Shown here piece by piece: positions 1-6,129 of a stretch of 8,521 nucleotides of DNA. A model generated the notes under the pieces. That model saw nothing but the letters and a program-made list of their open reading frames with translations. It had not been told where the DNA came from and did not search any database. The translations under genes and the position numbers were made by a program. The stretch spans positions 1-8,521 of the forward strand of contig JAITEJ010000164.1 of the NCBI GenBank assembly GCA_031282095.1, written 5' to 3'. Origin of the DNA: Clostridiales bacterium (lineage in GTDB: Bacteria; Bacillota_A; Clostridia; Christensenellales; CAG-917). Positions within the stretch are counted from its first letter, which is position 1, and each line of letters opens with the position of its first letter.

Positions 1-1673
1 TCCAAATAGACGTTGGCGAGTTTCAGCGCGGAATCAATAAAGAACCGCCGTGCCGACGGCAAGCTTTTAAAGCCTATTTCGGAGTTTAAAATACGCGCCG
101 CTTCATCATAATCGTCCGCGAACTCAAAAACCGAGCCCGCGACGAATTTCTGCCCGTTTGCGGCGCAAGCGTTCACCCGACGGAAAATCGTCCGCGCCGT
201 CCCGCCCTCGATCCACTCTTCTTTAATAAGCGCGGCGTCGGCGTACGGTTTGTTGAACATAAGAGAATTTAAAATAAAATCCTCCGCGGACACCACCGGC
301 GCCGCTTGAGAAACCTTTGCCGGAGGAGCGCTTTCCGCGGCGCGCGGCGGAGCGGAAGGCGCGCTCTTAACCATGCCGTCCGTTTGCGCCGTCAGGCTTG
401 CCAGCGAAACACGCGCTTTTTCCTGCACTATCTGCAAATAAACCTCGCGTTCAGACGGATTGCTTACGGAAGAAAGCATTTCGGTGGCTTCGCGCACGTA
501 GTCCGCCCTGCCTCCCGCCGTGTTTAAATCATACTTCGCCGCCGTCACAGACAGTTTATATTCTATATGGTCGGGCGCGGAGTCCACCAATTTTAAAAAA
601 CCGTCTTTGCCCATGCTTTTCGCCGCGTCGTCGGGATCCACTCCCTCGGGCAGCGCGGCTACCGCGACCTTTACGCCTTCCGCCGCGAACACCTCTATGG
701 TTTTGAGCGCGGCTTTTCTTCCGGCGTTGTCGCCGTCATAGACAAGACATACGTTGCCGCACCACTTCAGGACTGCGCGCGCCTGAAACGGAGTGAACGC
801 CGTTCCCATGCCGGCTACGGCGTTGCGGATACCTATATTAGCCAGCGATATAACGTCCATATAGCCCTCGACGACCAATATCCGATTGAGCCTGCCGGCT
901 TGTTTTTCCTTTTTTATGACGTTAAGCCCGAACAAGGTCCTTCCCTTGTCAAATAACTCGGACGCGGCGGTGTTTTTGTATTTAGCAACGTCCTTTGCGT
1001 CGGTGATTATGCGTCCGCCGAAACCCACGACGCCCCCGTCCGCGTTTATAATAGGCACGATAAGCCGACCGTACATGGGATCGCGTCCGCTGTTGGGTTC
1101 CACCGCTCCGCTGACCTTAACGAGGCTTTCGGGAAATGCCTTATATTTCAAATACGACGGCAGCGACACGGAATCGGGAGAATAGCCCAATCCGTAACTC
1201 ACCGCCGTTTTCTCGCTCAGACCGCGTTTTTCTATGTACTTTCTCGCCGGCGCCCCTATGTCTTTGCGAAGGTTGTCATAATAGAATTTTGCCGCGGCGC
1301 GCGTGATTTCATACAAAATCTCGCGGCGTTTTTTCTTTTCCTCGGCATCCTTAAATTCGCCGCCGAGCTCCGGCATACGCATACCCGCACGGTCGGCAAG
1401 GAACTGCACCGCCTCAATGAAGGATTTGTTTTCTATTTCCTGAATAAACCGTATCACGTCGCCGGACGCGCCGCAACCGAAGCAATGATAATATTCGTCT
1501 CCCTCATTGACGCAAAAAGACGCGGTTTTTTCATGGTGAAAAGGACAGCAACCGAAATAACGACCGCCGTTTTTGTTTAATTCGACATATCCGGATATTA
1601 CGTCGACAATCCTGTTTTTGGACTTCAGCTCCTCCATCCAGGAATCCGAAAAACCTCCGTCCCTCAAACTCAC
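1..1673 (-). CDS. dnaG: DNA primase DnaG (partial, C-terminus beyond window)
   Basis: DnaG makes the short RNA primers for the replication fork. The frame is open from 1673 to the window edge (557 codons), so the end of the helicase-binding domain is missing. Seen: an N-terminal CHC2 zinc ribbon with ligands C43, H46, C64 and C67 (CPFHHEKTASF ... YHCFGCGASGD); the primase core motif FGGRII; the Toprim acidic residues in EGYMDV (E269) and YDGDNAG (D313, D315); DPDD; a Pro/Ala-rich linker at about 439-458; then the start of the DnaB-interacting C-terminal domain. E. coli DnaG is 581 residues, so only a short end should be lost. The GTG start at 1673 is chosen because a GAGG Shine-Dalgarno (1681-1684) lies 7 nt upstream and an in-frame TAA sits two codons before it. 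TTG at 1667 and ATG at 1637 are alternatives; the ATG would remove conserved N-terminal residues. It lies downstream of dgt on the same strand, across a 294-bp gap. Confidence 0.97.
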   Translation of the reverse strand, partial: MSLRDGGFSDSWMEELKSKNRIVDVISGYVELNKNGGRYFGCCPFHHEKTASFCVNEGDEYYHCFGCGASGDVIRFIQEIENKSFIEAVQFLADRAGMRMPELGGEFKDAEEKKKRREILYEITRAAAKFYYDNLRKDIGAPARKYIEKRGLSEKTAVSYGLGYSPDSVSLPSYLKYKAFPESLVKVSGAVEPNSGRDPMYGRLIVPIINADGGVVGFGGRIITDAKDVAKYKNTAASELFDKGRTLFGLNVIKKEKQAGRLNRILVVEGYMDVISLANIGIRNAVAGMGTAFTPFQARAVLKWCGNVCLVYDGDNAGRKAALKTIEVFAAEGVKVAVAALPEGVDPDDAAKSMGKDGFLKLVDSAPDHIEYKLSVTAAKYDLNTAGGRADYVREATEMLSSVSNPSEREVYLQIVQEKARVSLASLTAQTDGMVKSAPSAPPRAAESAPPAKVSQAAPVVSAEDFILNSLMFNKPYADAALIKEEWIEGGTARTIFRRVNACAANGQKFVAGSVFEFADDYDEAARILNSEIGFKSLPSARRFFIDSALKLANVYL

Positions 1674-1967
1674 CGCTTAACCTCGCATACGCACAATTAT
1701 ATATTACCCGAACAATAACACTAAAATTTATGTATCGCCCCGGTTAACTTCCTATGGATATATCTATAATATACGACACAGTTGTGCCTTTCTCCTAGTT
1801 TCGAACACAAAAATCGTAATTTTTTTACAATGAATCAGTACGGCAGCCGATGACCAAGCCGAAACATGGCATTAACATTCCGCGGAAGCGATGAACCGCC
1901 GCCGTTGCGGACGTTTCCGAACCGTTCTTACGGCGAATCCGTCAGTAAAATATTTGTTTACGTATAT
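1674..1967. other. 294-bp intergenic region between dgt and dnaG
   Basis: No coding frame with a plausible ribosome binding site and no tRNA-like structure was seen. The dgt-proximal third (about 1860-1967) is GC-rich and looks compositionally like coding DNA. The dnaG-proximal part is AT-rich. It holds the near-palindrome TATGGATATATCTATA (1753-1768), an ACACAGTTGTGC partial inverted repeat just beyond it, and the possible dnaG promoter. No convincing intrinsic terminator follows dgt: the short inverted repeats there lack a T-tract. dgt transcripts may therefore run on into dnaG. Confidence 0.5.
1696..1724 (-). promoter_or_regulatory. possible dnaG promoter
   Basis: On the minus strand a perfect TATAAT -10 box (1696-1701) is preceded by a 17-nt spacer and a weak -35, TTAGTG (1719-1724). 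Transcription would begin about 15 nt before the dnaG Shine-Dalgarno, giving a very short leader. The -10 is ideal, but the -35 matches the TTGACA consensus poorly and the region is AT-rich, so this may be chance. A separate promoter would make sense because the gap from dgt is long. Confidence 0.35.
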
Positions 1968-2951
1968 CTAGAATTTCGGAATTATGTATTTTCCGCTTAT
2001 TTTCATGGCGTAGCCGTCCGTCATCCCGGCGATATAATCGCATACCGCAGTTTCCGTTCCGTACTCATCCGAAAGATTCGCGTATTGCTCCGGCATCGCT
2101 TTCGGATCGGACGTAAATTTTACGAACAGTTCCCTCACAATTTCCTCCGCGAGAAGCTCCTCCGACGAGCGCGCGTTGGGCATATAAACGCGTTCAAACA
2201 TAAACGCGCGAAGCTCCGACAAAGCGGACTGCCCGTCGGAGGACAAGCGCACGCATCCGTCCTTGCTGTTGGCGGCGGCGTCGTAAACCAACGAGTTGAT
2301 ACGGTCGCGCTTTGTGCCGCCTAACAATTCGCACGCCCTTGCGGGAAGCTCCGAGGCGGTTATCATACCCGCCTCCACCGCGTCGTCAATGTCGTGGTTT
2401 ACGTAAGCTATTTTATCGGCGAGCATCACGACGTATCCTTCCGCCGTCGCCGGCTTGCACGACAGCCTGTGATTGAGAATGCCGTCGCGCACCTCAAAGG
2501 TGAGATTGAGTCCATAGCCGTCGTTTTCCAAAGTCTCGACGACGCGCAGGCTTTGTTTGTTATGAGAAAATTTTCCGCCGGTAAGCGAGGCAAGCGCGCG
2601 CTCTCCCGTGTGACCGAAAGGCGTGTGACCGATGTCGTGCCCCATGGCGATCGCCTCCGTCAGATCCTCGTTCAGAAAAAGTGCGCGCGCGATGGTTCTC
2701 GCTATCTGCGACACCTCCACCGTATGAGTCAGCCGCGTTCTGAAATGGTCTCCTTCGGGCGCGATAAACGCTTGCGTCTTGTGTTTCAGCCGTCTGAAAG
2801 ACTTCGAGTGTATTATGCGGTCGCGGTCTCGCTGAAAATCCGTACGCAACGGACACGGTTCGATATCGCGCTCCCTGCCCTTGGTATCCTCGGACTTTAC
2901 GGCATAGGGCGACAAATAAGTATCTTCCAGCCTATAAATATCCTCTCTCAC
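1968..2951 (-). CDS. dgt: dGTP triphosphohydrolase-like HD protein
   Basis: This 327-residue protein belongs to the short, dGTPase-like branch of the HD superfamily (E. coli Dgt is about 505 residues). The family hydrolyses dNTPs to deoxynucleoside and triphosphate and helps to balance dNTP pools in the cytoplasm. Seen: the N-terminal family signature RDRDRIIHSKSFRRLKHKTQ (residues 41-60); a metal-binding His in RLTHTVEV (H76); the HD pair in MGHDIGHTPFGHTGE (H105, D106, with H109 and H114 nearby); and the distal Asp in YVNHDIDDA (D187). The C-terminal half fits the HD-associated region. The start is GTG at 2951, with AAGGGA (2960-2965) 8 nt upstream; the N-terminal signature is intact from there. 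It lies between ppdK and dnaG, an order common in Clostridia. The exact nucleotide preference and any allosteric activation cannot be read from the sequence. Confidence 0.95.
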   Translation of the reverse strand: MREDIYRLEDTYLSPYAVKSEDTKGRERDIEPCPLRTDFQRDRDRIIHSKSFRRLKHKTQAFIAPEGDHFRTRLTHTVEVSQIARTIARALFLNEDLTEAIAMGHDIGHTPFGHTGERALASLTGGKFSHNKQSLRVVETLENDGYGLNLTFEVRDGILNHRLSCKPATAEGYVVMLADKIAYVNHDIDDAVEAGMITASELPARACELLGGTKRDRINSLVYDAAANSKDGCVRLSSDGQSALSELRAFMFERVYMPNARSSEELLAEEIVRELFVKFTSDPKAMPEQYANLSDEYGTETAVCDYIAGMTDGYAMKISGKYIIPKF

Positions 2952-2959
2952 TTCTTTAT

Positions 2960-2966
2960 TCCCTTA
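2960..2966 (-). promoter_or_regulatory. dgt ribosome binding site overlapping an in-frame TAA
   Basis: AAGGGA (2960-2965) is 8 nt before the dgt GTG start. It overlaps a TAA (2964-2966) that is in frame with dgt and closes a 19-codon open frame starting at 3023. The overlap is the geometry expected for translational coupling, but the upstream frame has no good ribosome binding site, so coupling is unproven. The site itself decides the GTG start. Confidence 0.7.
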
Positions 2967-2974
2967 CGCCCTTC

Positions 2975-3045
2975 GGCGCGCATTTTTTTTCGACGGTCGT
3001 AGTTTGTTTTTACCATCGCGCATTCCGTAAGTTAACCGATATAAA
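2975..3045 (-). repeat. 70-bp direct repeat, dgt-proximal copy
   Basis: This copy matches the one at 3085-3154 at about 65 of 71 aligned positions. The differences are one T in a poly-T run and five transitions, four of them clustered at 3011-3016. Shared landmarks on the plus strand are a leading GGCGCGCAT followed by a T-run, CGACGGTCGTAGTTTGTTTT, then CGCGCATTCCGTAA and TTAACCGATATAAA. Each copy carries CGCGCATT twice, about 40 bp apart. It sits directly upstream of dgt, so on the minus strand it forms the end of any dgt leader transcript. I do not recognise the family. Confidence 0.93.
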
Positions 3046-3069
3046 TAAAGTAAACTCTCTTTATTTATA
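3040..3069. repeat. AT-rich inverted repeat (hairpin) between repeat copies
   Basis: A perfect 11-bp inverted repeat, TATAAATAAAG (3040-3050) and CTTTATTTATA (3059-3069), is separated by an 8-nt loop. After one mismatch two further G-C pairs can form outside. It takes the same place relative to the dgt-proximal repeat copy as the ppdK terminator hairpin does to the other copy. The stem is nearly all A-T and has no clean T-tract on either side, so it would be a weak terminator. Confidence 0.75.
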
Positions 3070-3084
3070 CCGTTTGTAACTTTA

Positions 3085-3154
3085 GGCGCGCATTTTTTTC
3101 GACGGTCGTAGTTTGTTTTCGCCGCCGCGCATTCCGTAAATTAACCGATATAAA
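3085..3154 (-). repeat. 70-bp direct repeat, ppdK-proximal copy
   Basis: This is the second copy of the repeat at 2975-3045, with a period of about 110 bp. Its minus-strand 5' end merges with the T-tract of the ppdK terminator. Similarity seems to extend further: both units are preceded on the minus strand by ACGGTA, a hairpin and TTTATATCGG, so the duplicated module is about 100 bp (3187 to 3085 and 3073 to 2975) with an 11-bp joint. There are only two copies here, the inner spacing is short, and no flanking genes suggest a CRISPR or a transposon. Confidence 0.93.
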
Positions 3155-3182
3155 AAAGCAAGCCTTGCGAGCTTGCCTTTTT
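3152..3182 (-). terminator. intrinsic terminator of ppdK
   Basis: On the minus strand, GCAAGC (3171-3176) pairs with GCTTGC (3158-3163) across a 7-nt loop, and the stem is followed by six T. An A-tract before the stem pairs with the T-tract after one mismatch, so the structure could also work in the opposite direction. It begins about 10 bp after the ppdK stop codon, which is the expected place. Confidence 0.88.
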
Positions 3183-3192
3183 ACCGTATCTA

Positions 3193-5823
3193 TTATTTTT
3201 TGCGGGGATTGTTGAGATTCGCCTGCGCCGCGGCAAGTTTTGCGACGGGCACTCTAAAAGGCGAACAAGAAACGTAATTAAGCCCCGTGTTGTGGCAGAA
3301 TTCTATACTTGACGGGTCTCCGCCGTGTTCGCCGCATACGCCTAGCTTAATATCCGGCTTAACGGCGCGCCCTTCCTTAGCCGCTAAGGCTACGAGTTTG
3401 CCCACGCCGTTTTGGTCGAGCCTCGCGAACGGGTCGCTTTCTAAAATCTTACTCTTGTAATAAGCGTCCAGGAATTTTCCCGCATCGTCGCGCGAAAAAC
3501 CGAAAGTCATTTGCGTAAGGTCGTTGGTGCCGAAAGAGAAGAAGTCCGCCTCCTTAGCGATTTCGCCGGCGGTGAGCGCGGCGCGGGGAATTTCGATCAT
3601 GGTGCCGATTTTATATTCCAATGCGACGCCCCGTTCGCTCATAACCGCCGCCGCGGTCTTGACCACGATATCTTTGACAAACTTAAATTCCGCTACGTCG
3701 CCTACCAACGGAATCATGATTTCCGGCACGATTTTCATCCCGTCTTTCTTACAGGAGATAGCCGCCTCTATGACGGCGCGGGTCTGCATCGCCGCGATTT
3801 CGGGATAGGTAACGGCAAGGCGGCATCCTCTGTGACCCATCATGGGGTTGGTTTCATGCAGGGATTCCACGGTGGCTTTGAGAGATTCAAAGGTCAGCCC
3901 CATGTCCTCGGCAAGCTTTTTAATGTCGGCGTCCTCTTTGGGCAGGAACTCGTGAAGGGGAGGGTCAAGGAAACGTATGGTCACGGGATAGCCGTGCATT
4001 TCTTTGTAAAGTCCGATGAAGTCGTCCCTTTGCATCGGCAGAATCCTCGCAAGGGCCTTTTCGCGCTGTTCCGGCGTCGCCGCGACGATCATTTCGCGTA
4101 TGGCGGATATTCTTTCCTCCGCGAAGAACATATGCTCGGTTCTGCAAAGCCCTATGCCCTCCGCTCCGAAACCGTATGCCGTTTTGGCGTCCGCGGGCGT
4201 ATCGGCGTTGGTGCGCACGGAAAGCGCGCGGAACTTATCCGCCCATTCCATGATAACGGAGAAATACCCTGATAAAGTGGCTTCGACGGTGGGAAGCTTC
4301 TCGCCGTAGATATTGCCGCTCGCGCCGTCCAATGATATGAAGTCGGCGCTTCCGTAGGTTTTGTCGCCTATAATCAGCGTTTTCTTTTCCTCGTCGATAA
4401 CGGCTTTGGCGCAGCCCGCCACGCAGCAGGTGCCCATGCCGCGCGCGACTACCGCCGCATGCGACGTCATGCCTCCGCGCGCCGTCAAAATGCCTTGCGC
4501 GGCGGCCATGCCCTCTATGTCCTCAGGGGAGGTTTCGTTACGTACGAGAACGACTTGTTCTCCCGCGGCGGCGCGTTTGTGCGCTTCCTCCGCGGTAAAA
4601 CAGACTTTACCGCAGGCGGCGCCGGGAGAAGCCGGCAAACCGATTGCAACGGGTACCGCTTTCTTAAGCGCGCTCGCTTCAAATTGCGGATGCAGAAGCG
4701 CGTCCAATTGTTTAGGGTCAAGAGAGAGAATCGCCTCCTCCTTGGTCAGCATTCCCTCCTCGACAAGATCCGCCGCGATCTTTATTGCGGCGGCGGCGGT
4801 ACGCTTGCCGTTTCTGGTCTGCAACATATAGAGCTTGCCGCGTTCGATGGTGAACTCCATGTCTTGCATGTTCTTATAGTGCTTTTCCAGTTTGTCGGCA
4901 ATTTCCGCGAATTGCTTGTAGACCTCGGGATTCTGTTTTTGCAGATCGGATATGGTGGACGGAGTGCGGATGCCGGCGACGACGTCCTCGCCCTGCGCGT
5001 TCATGAGATACTCGCCGTAAAGTTTATTCTCGCCGGTGGACGGATTGCGCGTAAACGCCACGCCGGTACCGGATGTTTCGCCCATGTTGCCGAACACCAT
5101 GGACTGCACGTTAACCGCGGTGCCCCAGCTGCCGGGAATGTCGTTCATTCTTCTGTAGATTATCGCGCGTTCGTTATTCCAGCTTCTGAAAACCGCCTCT
5201 ACCGCGCCGAGAAGCTGCTCGCTCGGGTCCTGCGGGAATTCCGCTCCCTTCGCTTTTTTGTAGCAGTCCTTGAATTTAGTTATAAGCTCCTGAATATCCG
5301 CGGCGGTAAGCTCGACGTCAAGCTTCACACCCTTGCTCTCCTTAAGCGCGGTGATGATCTTCTCAAATTCAGTTTTGCCGACCTGCATAACTACGTCCGA
5401 ATACATCTGTATGAAACGTCTGTAGCAGTCGTAGGCGAAACGCGGGTCTCCGGTGAGTTCCGACAGTCCTTTGACGGACACGTCGTTCAAGCCGAGGTTC
5501 AGCACGGTGTCCATCATTCCGGGCATGGACGCGCGCGCTCCGGAGCGCACCGACACCAAAAACGGATTTTTAGAATCTCCGAACTTCTTACCGGTTTCTT
5601 CTTCTACCTTTTTTAAGGCGTCGAATATTTGTTTCGCGATTTCCGGGGCGATCTTTTCGCCGTCTTCTTCATAATACTTAGTGCAGGCTTCCGTAGTAAT
5701 TGTGAAGCCCGGAGGCACCGGCATACCGAGTTTGGTCATCTCCGCAAGGTTGGCGCCCTTACCGCCGAATAAGTCCTTGCGTTTGCCGTCCGCCTCTTTA
5801 AACAGATAAACGTATTTTTTCAT
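3193..5823 (-). CDS. ppdK: pyruvate, phosphate dikinase
   Basis: PpdK catalyses the reversible conversion of pyruvate + ATP + Pi to PEP + AMP + PPi in the cytoplasm. The 876-residue length and near-identical numbering match the Clostridium symbiosum enzyme. The N-terminal nucleotide-binding domain shows LFGGKGANLAEM (K22), VSVRSGARASMPGMMDT (R93) and D321, E323, Q335 and R337 (MEFTIERG ... LQTRNGKR). The central swivelling phosphohistidine domain shows GGMTSHAAVVARGMGTCC, with catalytic H455 and T453, the position where the PDRP regulator phosphorylates plant and some bacterial enzymes. The C-terminal PEP/pyruvate TIM barrel shows CRTEHMFF (R561), TIRFLDPP (R617), MIEIPRAAL (E744), FGTNDLTQ (N767, D768) and GVCGEHGGDP (catalytic C830). 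Every key residue is present. The ATG start has GGAGG (5831-5835) 7 nt upstream. The gene has its own promoter and terminator, so it is probably monocistronic, with possible read-through into dgt. Confidence 0.99.
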   Translation of the reverse strand: MKKYVYLFKEADGKRKDLFGGKGANLAEMTKLGMPVPPGFTITTEACTKYYEEDGEKIAPEIAKQIFDALKKVEEETGKKFGDSKNPFLVSVRSGARASMPGMMDTVLNLGLNDVSVKGLSELTGDPRFAYDCYRRFIQMYSDVVMQVGKTEFEKIITALKESKGVKLDVELTAADIQELITKFKDCYKKAKGAEFPQDPSEQLLGAVEAVFRSWNNERAIIYRRMNDIPGSWGTAVNVQSMVFGNMGETSGTGVAFTRNPSTGENKLYGEYLMNAQGEDVVAGIRTPSTISDLQKQNPEVYKQFAEIADKLEKHYKNMQDMEFTIERGKLYMLQTRNGKRTAAAAIKIAADLVEEGMLTKEEAILSLDPKQLDALLHPQFEASALKKAVPVAIGLPASPGAACGKVCFTAEEAHKRAAAGEQVVLVRNETSPEDIEGMAAAQGILTARGGMTSHAAVVARGMGTCCVAGCAKAVIDEEKKTLIIGDKTYGSADFISLDGASGNIYGEKLPTVEATLSGYFSVIMEWADKFRALSVRTNADTPADAKTAYGFGAEGIGLCRTEHMFFAEERISAIREMIVAATPEQREKALARILPMQRDDFIGLYKEMHGYPVTIRFLDPPLHEFLPKEDADIKKLAEDMGLTFESLKATVESLHETNPMMGHRGCRLAVTYPEIAAMQTRAVIEAAISCKKDGMKIVPEIMIPLVGDVAEFKFVKDIVVKTAAAVMSERGVALEYKIGTMIEIPRAALTAGEIAKEADFFSFGTNDLTQMTFGFSRDDAGKFLDAYYKSKILESDPFARLDQNGVGKLVALAAKEGRAVKPDIKLGVCGEHGGDPSSIEFCHNTGLNYVSCSPFRVPVAKLAAAQANLNNPRKK

Positions 5824-5924
5824 TTTTTGTCCTCCGACCGAATATCATAATAATCGGGAAAATGTACTCTGACGCCGCATCTTCCCATAGCGTATTCAAT
5901 CTATATATTATTTAAGTAACAATG

Positions 5925-5953
5925 ATTTTAAACCTTTTGCGCGAAATTGGCAA
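5925..5953 (-). promoter_or_regulatory. ppdK promoter (sigma-A type)
   Basis: On the minus strand, TTGCCA (-35, 5948-5953; 5 of 6 consensus) and TAAAAT (-10, 5925-5930; 5 of 6) are separated by exactly 17 nt. Initiation near 5918 would give a leader of about 95 nt. That leader ends with an imperfect hairpin (5838-5857) just ahead of the GGAGG ribosome binding site. The match is strong, as expected for a highly expressed glycolytic gene. Confidence 0.72.
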
Positions 5954-6035
5954 GCGATTAAAATAATGTTGAAGTAAAAAATGTTATATCCGTCCGCCGG
6001 ACTCATAATCTTTCGTTTTTTTTTGAACAATAGGG

Positions 6036-6064
6036 TTGCAAGGGAACATATTCTGTGGTATATT
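6036..6064 (+). promoter_or_regulatory. promoter of the GH3 gene (sigma-A type)
   Basis: TTGCAA (6036-6041) and TATATT (6059-6064) are separated by 17 nt and fit a sigma-A promoter at 4 of 6 and 5 of 6 positions. TATTAT, two bases further on, is an alternative -10 with a 19-nt spacer. Initiation near 6071 would give a leader of about 60 nt. The promoter is divergent from that of ppdK, with about 80 bp between the two -35 boxes, enough room for a shared operator, though none is recognisable. Confidence 0.62.
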
Positions 6065-6089
6065 ATACGCGTATTAAATGCTACAAAGG

Positions 6090-6110
6090 CGGCGGGCAAG
6101 GCTTCCGCCG
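6090..6110 (+). promoter_or_regulatory. GC-rich hairpin in the GH3 5' leader
   Basis: CGGCGG (6090-6095) pairs perfectly with CCGCCG (6105-6110) across a 9-nt loop. The hairpin lies between the predicted transcription start and the GGAG ribosome binding site (6120-6123), which it leaves free. No T-tract follows, so it is not an intrinsic terminator. It could stabilise the mRNA 5' end or bind a regulator; the role is unknown. Confidence 0.5.
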
Positions 6111-6129
6111 TAAAGCAACGGAGCGATTT

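Noticed and set aside
1866..3002. Plus-strand open frames at 1866-2324 and 2394-3002, antisense to dgt
   Set aside because: They overlap a full HD-domain gene, have no family resemblance, and the second reads through the repeat region only by chance.
2975..3154. The two direct repeats read as a minimal CRISPR array
   Set aside because: There are only two units, of about 70 bp, which is too long for CRISPR repeats; the gap between them holds a hairpin rather than a spacer, and no cas gene is present.
2952..3192. The repeat region read as a transposon or MITE remnant
   Set aside because: The copies are direct, with no terminal inverted repeats, no target-site duplication that I can identify, and no transposase remnant.
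3511..4272. A 253-codon plus-strand frame antisense to the 3' part of ppdK
   Set aside because: It is His/Arg/Phe-rich with no domain, and it is fully covered by conserved PpdK barrel sequence on the other strand.
4459..5616. A 385-codon open frame on the plus strand, antisense to ppdK
   Set aside because: It lies wholly inside the strongly supported ppdK gene, its product is rich in Arg, His and Gly with no recognisable domain, and it fits the shadow-frame pattern caused by biased codon use on the other strand.
6078..6113. An 11-codon upstream frame in the GH3 leader (ATG at 6078)
   Set aside because: It has no Shine-Dalgarno, is out of frame with GH3, and its codons simply read through the GC-rich hairpin.
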